Shown: piece by piece, positions 22,047 to 27,398 of the stretch
How positions within the stretch are numbered: the stretch's first letter is position 1
Layout of the letters: each line of letters begins with the position of its first letter
Notes under the pieces: generated by a model
Told to the model about the DNA's origin: nothing
Database searches by the model: none
What the model saw: only the letters and a program-made list of their open reading frames with translations
DNA from: JAFGKK01 sp964521085
GTDB taxonomy: Bacteria > Chloroflexota > Anaerolineae > Anaerolineales > RBG-16-64-43
DNA length: 27,398 nucleotides
Direction: 5' to 3'
Assembly (NCBI GenBank): GCA_964521085.1
Contig: CAZFPL010000038.1
Coordinates: forward strand, 1-27,398
Translations under genes and position numbers: made by a program

Positions 22047-23255
22047 CTACCAGCCGACAACCGGCGCGATGGCCGACGCCAACTGGCCCGCCATCATCGC
22101 CTGCTGTTCCGCGCTGGGGTGGGTGCCGCAGCCGATCCCCACGACGGGGATCGAAAAATACTTGTAGACTTTGGCATCCCCGTCCGCGTTCAATGCGTCC
22201 ACCGTTTTGGTGATCGCATTTTTCTGGTCGGTGGCGAACGTGTTGGCCGGGTTCGGCCAGTGGTCGCCGAGCATCGGGCTGGAGACGACGAAGATCGCCG
22301 CCTGCGGGTAGTAGGAACGGAGTTTCTTTATGAATTCGACGTACTTCGCGGCGAAGGCATCCACGTCCATCGATTCCCGTTTGCTGTCTCCCGGCGAAAA
22401 ATCGTCCGTCCCGAGCGCGAGCACCAGCACATCCGGAACGAACAACGTATGATCCCAGACCGGCGACCCGGTCTGTTCGAAAAACAGCAGGTCGTACACT
22501 TCCGGCATCGGCCGCGCGTCGTATTGGGAGCTGTAGTTGCGCACCAGACCGATCCCCGAGACGGCGGAAACGTGATAATCGGCGCCGAGGCTGCGCGCCA
22601 GCACCGGGCCGTAGGCGAGCCGGGCATTGTTATAAGGCTGCCCCCAGCCGTCCGCCTGGCACTCCGCGGAGTTGTTATCCGCCTCGATCCCCGCTCCGGC
22701 GGTGATGGAATCGCCGATGAATTCGATCCGGCGCGCCGGCCTTTGCGGCGGCGGCAGGATCTCGCCCGCGAATTCGAATCCGAGGAACTTGGAATAGCCG
22801 ATGCTGGCTTCCGTCCGCTTGACGAGCATGATCGTGTGTTCCGCGTTGGGAAGTCCGGACGCAACCTCGTAGCGCGAGACCCCCTGCTCGGGCGCGATCT
22901 TGACAACCGTATTGTCATCGATCACGGCATCATAGTAATTGCGGTTGGTTCCCCATTTGAATTCGTCCGCCAGCATCACCGCGGCTCCCGTTCCGCGGAA
23001 GCAGGCGCGGATGTAAACCGCCGGGGCGGAGAACTTCGGCGCCTTCGGATCGGAAAAATCGATCCGGCCGGTATAGAGAATATTGGGATCATCCGGTGCG
23101 TATACCTTGGGTGAGATGTCGGCCAGGCGGGTTTCGGTTCCCAAAAGATCCGCGGTCGGAGTGGCCGTGGGGGCGGCAAGCTTCGGCGCACAGGCGGAAA
23201 TAAAAGTGGTCAGGCTGAGTTCCAGAAATCCGCGGCGGGAGATTCTTTTTGTCAT
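22047..23255 (-). CDS. CE2-type acetyl esterase with Tat-like lipoprotein signal
   Basis: A 402-residue extracellular carbohydrate esterase. The N-terminus has SRRGFLELSLTT, a twin-arginine motif, and the lipobox ISAC with Cys22, so it is probably a Tat-exported lipoprotein, followed by a PTATPTAD linker. Residues about 50-165 form a jelly-roll-like domain. The SGNH domain begins with GDSITAG (nucleophile Ser183) and continues with GTDDF (282-286) and a C-terminal GCGTHPSAE with the catalytic His. This order of domains is the CE2 layout; such enzymes remove acetyl groups from glucomannan and other sugars. GGAG lies eight bases before the ATG. The WD40 gene lies upstream on the same strand with 74 bp between. 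Confidence 0.92.
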   Translation of the reverse strand: MTKRISRRGFLELSLTTFISACAPKLAAPTATPTADLLGTETRLADISPKVYAPDDPNILYTGRIDFSDPKAPKFSAPAVYIRACFRGTGAAVMLADEFKWGTNRNYYDAVIDDNTVVKIAPEQGVSRYEVASGLPNAEHTIMLVKRTEASIGYSKFLGFEFAGEILPPPQRPARRIEFIGDSITAGAGIEADNNSAECQADGWGQPYNNARLAYGPVLARSLGADYHVSAVSGIGLVRNYSSQYDARPMPEVYDLLFFEQTGSPVWDHTLFVPDVLVLALGTDDFSPGDSKRESMDVDAFAAKYVEFIKKLRSYYPQAAIFVVSSPMLGDHWPNPANTFATDQKNAITKTVDALNADGDAKVYKYFSIPVVGIGCGTHPSAEQQAMMAGQLASAIAPVVGW

Positions 23256-23329
23256 CGTGAAACTCCATTGAACACCGATAGGATTAATGGGAAAACCTGT
23301 CGATTATATCCTCCGCGTATTTTTCGCTG

Positions 23330-25336
23330 CTACTGTTCCACGGCCCACAACCGCACCGTTCCGTCGACCGAGCTGGAGAACAGGATGCTGCCGTCGGGCG
23401 TGAACGCGACGTCGCTGATCCGGTCGGTGTGGCCTTTCAACACTTTGAGCCGATCGCCGGTCCTGGCGTCGTACAGAACCACTTCATTCTCTGTGGTGCC
23501 GACGGCCAAAATTGATCCGTCGGGCGAAAAGGCGACCGCGTACACATTTTGTTTTTTCTGGTCGAGCGCGATCATCTCCTCGCCCGTCGCCGTATCCCAA
23601 ATAAAGCGCCCCGAAGAAAGCATTTTGCTGTCGGGCGAAAACGCCAGACGGTTGGAATCCGTTTCTTTATAAACCCACAGGGTTTCGCCGTCCGGAAAGC
23701 CCGCCAGCCGGATGTACAGCCGGCTGTACCCCCCGCCGGCGGCGACCATCTTCCCGTCGGGCGATACGGCGAGCGCATAGATGCGTGTATCCGGAAGCGT
23801 GAAGAGAGTCCGGCTGGAACCGTCCGCAAGATCCCAAACAAGGACGCTTTTATCCCAGGATGAGGAAAGCAGAGATGCGCCGTCAGGGGTGAAGGCGAGG
23901 CCAGAAACCAGGCCGGTGTGTCCTTCGAGTGTGCGGATCTGAGCGCCCGTTTCCGCATTCCAGAGAATCACCGATAAGTCTTCCCCGGGGGATGCGATCA
24001 TCGCTCCGTCGGGCGAAAAGGCGACGCATTCCACGTCCCGGTCGCCTCCATCCATGATAAAGAGCTCGTTTCCTGCAACGGCATCCCATACGCTCAAGAG
24101 CGACGTCTCGTATCCGTAGCCGGTCACGGCGCGCAGCCCGTCGGGAGAGAGCGCCATGCTGAGGATCGAACCATGATGCTCGTTCAGGTAGCCGGTCCGT
24201 TCCCCGGTCTCCACATCGAAGATCATCGTTTCGCCGTTATATAAGCCCGCCGCCAAGCGGTTGCCGTCCGGTGAAAACGCCAGCCGCTCGGCGAACGTAT
24301 CGGTGTCGGTGAATGTGCGAATCTTTTTCTTCGCCGCCAGATCCCAGAGCGCTAGGCTTCCCTGATATTCGTTCACGGCGAAAACGGACCGATCGGGGGA
24401 AAAGGCGGCTTCGTCGACCGATTCGACATCCAGTTTAAAAAGCGGTATTCGCTGTCGGTTGGCAGCGTCGATCCGTGTTACTCCGCCGGCCGATCCGATG
24501 ACATACAGGTTTTTTCCATCCGTAGAAAACACCATCTCGAAAACCATATCGCCGAAATCGCGGACAGAGCCCAATAAAGTTCCGGTTTGTGTGTCGCGAA
24601 AATAGATGGCCGCCACAATCGGCCCCGATTGCTGCGCGACGGAGGATACGGCCAGCACCGAGCCGTCCGGCGAGAACGCCAGGCTGGTCACCCGGCCCGT
24701 ATCACCCGTGAAGGCGGCGATTTCCCCGCCGCTTTCGGTGTCCCAAATTTTCACTTTGTCCTCGGTCGAACCGGAGGCCAGCAGCCTCCCGTCGGCCGAG
24801 AACATCAATTCCACGGCGGCGGCATCCCATTCCCGAACAAAGCGCGGATGATCCCCGGCCGGGAGATCCCAAAGTTGCACCAGATTGCCCCCCAATCCGG
24901 CCGCGGCAAAATTCCCCTCCGGAGAGACGGCAACCGCCTCGACGTCTGCCATCGTTTCCAGATGGTGAAGCAGGGACATGGAAGCGGCGTCATATACGTC
25001 AAAGCCCGTGTAGGTCCCGATGACCAAACGGCCGCCGTCGGCCGTCCAGCCCAGATCCATCAATCGGCCGCGGCCGAATTGCTTAACCTGACTCAACTTA
25101 TCGGCGTTGGCAAGCGAGATTTCCGGGTAGGGCCAGGCCGGGGAAGGCGACGGTTCGGCGGTCGCCGTCGGCACAGGCAACTCCGAAGTCGGTTGGACCG
25201 GCTGCGTGTCTGCCGGCGGCTGCGGGGTGGCATCGGGGCCGGGCAATTCGAGGAACACACAGGCATTGACCGCCAGAAATAGGATGGAAAGTAGGAAAAG
25301 GATTCGCTGAGTGGGCCAACCTTTTCTCGTCGACAT
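23330..25336 (-). CDS. Secreted WD40 protein with 14 repeats
   Basis: A 668-residue predicted lipoprotein: signal helix 12-22 and AVNAC with Cys26, though Asn at -2 is unusual for a lipobox. A Pro/Thr-rich linker (about 38-75) leads to the repeats. I count 14 copies of the FSPDG-like motif (WTADG, VSPEG, FSADG, FSPDG and so on, ending FTPDGSILFSS), so two seven-bladed propellers fit well. WD40 propellers are binding scaffolds; no catalytic residues are visible. The partner is unknown. ATG 25336 has AAGGAG seven bases upstream; the longer frame to 25372 lacks a signal at its start. Confidence 0.9.
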   Translation of the reverse strand: MSTRKGWPTQRILFLLSILFLAVNACVFLELPGPDATPQPPADTQPVQPTSELPVPTATAEPSPSPAWPYPEISLANADKLSQVKQFGRGRLMDLGWTADGGRLVIGTYTGFDVYDAASMSLLHHLETMADVEAVAVSPEGNFAAAGLGGNLVQLWDLPAGDHPRFVREWDAAAVELMFSADGRLLASGSTEDKVKIWDTESGGEIAAFTGDTGRVTSLAFSPDGSVLAVSSVAQQSGPIVAAIYFRDTQTGTLLGSVRDFGDMVFEMVFSTDGKNLYVIGSAGGVTRIDAANRQRIPLFKLDVESVDEAAFSPDRSVFAVNEYQGSLALWDLAAKKKIRTFTDTDTFAERLAFSPDGNRLAAGLYNGETMIFDVETGERTGYLNEHHGSILSMALSPDGLRAVTGYGYETSLLSVWDAVAGNELFIMDGGDRDVECVAFSPDGAMIASPGEDLSVILWNAETGAQIRTLEGHTGLVSGLAFTPDGASLLSSSWDKSVLVWDLADGSSRTLFTLPDTRIYALAVSPDGKMVAAGGGYSRLYIRLAGFPDGETLWVYKETDSNRLAFSPDSKMLSSGRFIWDTATGEEMIALDQKKQNVYAVAFSPDGSILAVGTTENEVVLYDARTGDRLKVLKGHTDRISDVAFTPDGSILFSSSVDGTVRLWAVEQ

Positions 25337-25420
25337 CGGAGTCTCCTTCTCTGATTCTATGGAAAAACACAAGCAGGGATACGGGAAAACACCGAAAAAA
25401 TGACGCCGGATGACACTCTA

Positions 25421-25426
25421 ATTATA
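25421..25426 (-). promoter_or_regulatory. Possible -10 box upstream of the WD40 gene
   Basis: On the - strand this is a perfect TATAAT, 85 bp upstream of the ATG. No good -35 box is found at 16-18 bases, so the promoter is tentative. Confidence 0.3.
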
Positions 25427-25516
25427 GTGCCGATCGTAATTACAAATACGCGGATGCGGCCGTCGTCATGTATGCAGAACGGCGTCATGATATTCCCGAA
25501 GGGGTATCCGGCGTTT

Positions 25517-25945
25517 CTATTTGAAAAGCTTCTGGGGATCCCGGTTCAGCGAATCCCAGGGATAAAAAATAGTGAGCAGAATTAATTGGACGGTTATGAC
25601 ACAGACCGTCACCCATTCGCCGCTCGCAATTCCCCCGAACAGGATGTGATACAAGGAGGTCAGCACACTTCCAATTCCGGCGATATACAGGACGGCGACG
25701 ATCGCGATATTTTTCACCGGATCGCGCGCGGCGAGGATCGTGGCGATTCCCATCCCCACGACCAGCACGCCGATTTCGTGCAGAAAAATCAGGCTTCCGC
25801 CCGGATCCACCGCCAGGTCATTCATCCCGACGGACCGAAGATACCATTCCGGAAAAAATAGATGGCTGATTCCCCATTAGCAGATTTGAATGACGCCTGA
25901 AACGATTAGAAGCCATTTCAATACAACAGCTTTCGCATCCTTCAT
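25517..25945 (-). pseudogene. Small membrane-protein gene interrupted by an in-frame TAA
   Basis: Reading from ATG 25945, which has a good ribosome-binding site (GAGGCGAGG), the frame gives MKDAKAVVLKWLLIVSGVIQ, then I-C, a TAA stop at 25879-25877, and continues in the same frame as WGISHLFFPEWYLRSVGMN and on to the stop at 25517. The sequence before and after the stop fits one protein of about 142 residues with four helices. A shorter protein could start at ATG 25825 (102 aa, three helices: LIFLHEIGVLVVGMGIATIL, IAIVAVLYIAGIGSVL and VTVCVITVQLILLTIF), but has no clear ribosome-binding site. I judge it a recently broken gene, or a sequencing/assembly error in the codon after Ile-Cys. Function is unknown. 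Confidence 0.75.
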
Positions 25946-25985
25946 CGTATCCTCGCCTCTTTGCATATTCCCCTGATTGGGATAT

Positions 25986-26813
25986 TCAATCGGCGCGAGA
26001 AAGCTTCCTGCAGACGATCAGCATGTGTTCACTCATCCCGACCACCGATGGATGCGTGCAGGTCAGGAAATGGGTTTCCATCCAGATCCGCCAGCGTTTT
26101 TTATGGCGCGCCAGCGCATTGACCGCTTTGGTTTGACGCGAACTCAAACCCTCCAGCCCCGCCATTTCCAGAATTTTCACCCCCTGATTTCGAAAAGCTT
26201 TTTCAAACTCCTCCGGCAGGAAAAAGTGGCAGGCGGTAAAACCGTACGTTCCCGGATAATCCCCGGTGTCGCGGGCGACTTTAAAGAATGGTAGTCCGAT
26301 TTCGAACGGGAAGAGAGTCAACTCAATGACTTGGACGCTTAAACGACTCATCACGGAGACGAACACCGGCGCGCGCCGCTTCGCCACCCGGATCAGTTCC
26401 TTGATCGCGCGATCCCTCTTCCGCCAGTCCAGGATGTGGGAAAGCGGCCCGCCGGTACAGATCACGGCGTCGAACGATTCATCTTCGAAACGGGAAAGGT
26501 CGGTGATCGAACCCTCGACAACATCCTCGACGCGGTCCTGCACGCTGGCGGCGCGGATCTTCCGGCGTGCGAATTCGAGGTTGGCTGGTGTGAAATCCAG
26601 GAGGGTCGTGCGGTAACCCCGCTTCGCCAACTCGATCGTGTACCTTCCCGGACCGCCGCCGGCGTCGAGGATGCGCCCCTTTTTCGGGAGGTATTTTTCC
26701 AGGAAGCGCATGGTCGTATCGAATTCCAGCTTGAAATAGGGGCTGCGAACCAGCCGATTCCACTCCTTGCGGACCGTCGCGGTGTAGTACCTCTTCACCC
26801 GGTTTTCCGTCAT
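25986..26813 (-). CDS. Class I SAM-dependent methyltransferase
   Basis: A 275-residue soluble methyltransferase. Motif I is ILDAGGGPGRYTIELA (48-63), with the acidic end of strand 2 at LLDFTP (Asp73). Motif III-like FDAVICTGGPLSHI and a long C-terminal half (VFVSVMSRLSVQVIELTLFP, then HFFLPEEFEKAF) complete the fold. The acceptor cannot be told. GGGAG lies eight bases before ATG 26813; the frame start at 26852 has none. It follows the broken membrane-protein gene on the same strand by 40 bp and might be its upstream operon partner. TATACT (- strand, 26885-26880) may be its -10 box. Confidence 0.92.
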   Translation of the reverse strand: MTENRVKRYYTATVRKEWNRLVRSPYFKLEFDTTMRFLEKYLPKKGRILDAGGGPGRYTIELAKRGYRTTLLDFTPANLEFARRKIRAASVQDRVEDVVEGSITDLSRFEDESFDAVICTGGPLSHILDWRKRDRAIKELIRVAKRRAPVFVSVMSRLSVQVIELTLFPFEIGLPFFKVARDTGDYPGTYGFTACHFFLPEEFEKAFRNQGVKILEMAGLEGLSSRQTKAVNALARHKKRWRIWMETHFLTCTHPSVVGMSEHMLIVCRKLSRAD

Positions 26814-27099
26814 GGTCGGTCTCCCTGTATTCGGCATCCTGCGTATTGGCAAAGCGCATTTCCCGCACCAACCTGCGGGAGTATATCATCCGCATGCGAT
26901 GCGGTGGGCTGATGGATTGTGCGGATAAACTACACACTGGAGAAGATTGTCCTTCCTGCTAATAAAAAACTCAGGTAATTCAATCCCCTTCCATAAGCTT
27001 ACCCTTAATACCAATCCTCCGGTCCCGGTTCCTCATCGAAAAAAACCCTTCTCCGGTCCTATGCCCAACCCTCCGCCGGACCGTTCCGTCGTTTCACCC
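26814..27099. other. Divergent intergenic region
   Basis: No gene is visible. A 6-bp perfect hairpin, CCCGCA/TGCGGG (26862-26867 and 26874-26879), lies in the leader of the methyltransferase gene. CGCATGCG (26891-26898) is palindromic. The stretch 26935-27099 is pyrimidine-rich and AT-rich in part (AATAAAAAACTC), with no RNA fold I can support. Confidence 0.5.
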
Positions 27100-27124
27100 G
27101 GATTTGTATAGTGAATACAAATCC
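27100..27124 (+). promoter_or_regulatory. Perfect 10-bp operator-like palindrome at the ABC gene promoter
   Basis: GGATTTGTAT (27100-27109) and ATACAAATCC (27115-27124) are exact reverse complements with a 5-base spacer AGTGA. TATAGT (27107-27112), five of six matches to a -10 box, lies inside it. The -35 region is poor, as in regulated promoters. A dimeric repressor bound here would block RNA polymerase. The ATG is 18 bases downstream. Confidence 0.75.
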
Positions 27125-27142
27125 TATTGGAGGAGGAAAACC

Positions 27143-27398
27143 ATGACAAACGAAATCGTAATCCGGATCGAAAAGCTTCGCAAGAATTTTGGCGCGGTCC
27201 ACGCCGTGGAGGAAGTGGACCTGGAAGTCCGGCACGGCAGCGTGTTCGGGTTTCTGGGGCCGAACGGCGCGGGCAAAACCACGACCATCGGGATGATCCT
27301 CAGCCTGATCCACCCGACCGCCGGGACGGTGACGGTGCTCGGTGAAACGGTGACACCCTCCCGCAACCGCGTGCTCCGGCGTGTGGGCGCGATGGCGG
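27143..27398 (+). CDS. ABC transporter ATPase, N-terminal part (3'-truncated)
   Basis: The first 85 residues of an ABC ATPase that runs off the window. Strand IVIRIEKLRKNFGAVHAVEEV and Walker A FLGPNGAGKTTTIGMI are clear; the start of the subdomain that carries Q-loop, LIHPTAGTVTVLGE, follows. This is the CcmA/NatA-like type common in multidrug or antibiotic exporters, usually followed by a permease gene. A very strong ribosome-binding site (GGAGGAGG) lies six bases before the ATG. Signature and Walker B lie outside the window. The palindrome just upstream suggests regulation by a local repressor. Confidence 0.93.
   Translation, partial: MTNEIVIRIEKLRKNFGAVHAVEEVDLEVRHGSVFGFLGPNGAGKTTTIGMILSLIHPTAGTVTVLGETVTPSRNRVLRRVGAMA

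Noticed and set aside
25877..25879. Recoding of the in-frame stop as an amino acid (selenocysteine or pyrrolysine)
   Set aside because: The codon is TAA, which is not used for either; no recoding hairpin is seen, so mutation or error is simpler.

Overview
The window looks like a chromosomal stretch of a GC-rich, probably uncultured bacterium of the Chloroflexota (Anaerolineae-like). This is an inference. It rests on lipoprotein signal peptides followed by Thr/Pro/Ala-rich linkers (PTATPTAD, TPTVTPTPAPTATATF, PVPTATAEPSPSP), on a MacAB-type exporter with no outer-membrane partner in view, on many small carbohydrate-active lipoproteins, and on intergenic palindromic repeats. There are no rRNA or tRNA genes, no CRISPR array, no transposase and no phage genes.

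Layout. (1) 1-2494, + strand: the end of a sugar ABC-transporter permease, a 610-residue protein of unknown family that may act on carbohydrate, and a small zinc-ribbon protein overlapping its 3' end. (2) 2736-4397: glutamine synthetase with its own promoter, a leader carrying a terminator-like hairpin, and a textbook downstream terminator. (3) 4524-9884, + strand: an export operon with membrane-fusion protein, ATPase and MacB-type permease, followed by two paralogous lipoproteins. A tandem 102/101-bp repeat lies between ATPase and permease and encodes the ATPase's last residues. (4) 9951-17699, mostly - strand: alpha/beta hydrolase, SGNH hydrolase, two paralogous eight-helix membrane proteins (one with an extra PAS-like domain), a DUF5060-type glycoside hydrolase lipoprotein and a second alpha/beta hydrolase lipoprotein. 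(5) 17954-19076, + strand: a GH130-type phosphorylase/mannosidase behind a good promoter. (6) 19220-26813, - strand: a TIGR04076-like protein, a ChbG/YdjC deacetylase, a DUF4342 protein, a small membrane protein, a thioredoxin-fold protein, a CE2-type esterase with a Tat-like lipoprotein signal, a 14-repeat WD40 lipoprotein, a small membrane-protein gene broken by an in-frame TAA, and a methyltransferase. (7) 27100-27398, + strand: a perfect 10-bp operator-like palindrome over the -10 region of a truncated ABC ATPase gene.

How the genes may work together. GH130, CE2 esterase, GH-A-like hydrolase, ChbG deacetylase, SGNH hydrolase and the alpha/beta hydrolases would suit breakdown of acetylated hemicellulose such as beta-mannan, with several enzymes tethered outside the cell. 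They are scattered over both strands and are not one operon. The MacAB-like operon and its two lipoproteins form the most coherent functional unit. The most unusual features are the repeat-encoded ATPase tail, two families of palindromic intergenic repeats (one with two 60-bp copies beside the deacetylase gene), the paralogous sensor-like membrane proteins, and the glnA leader.
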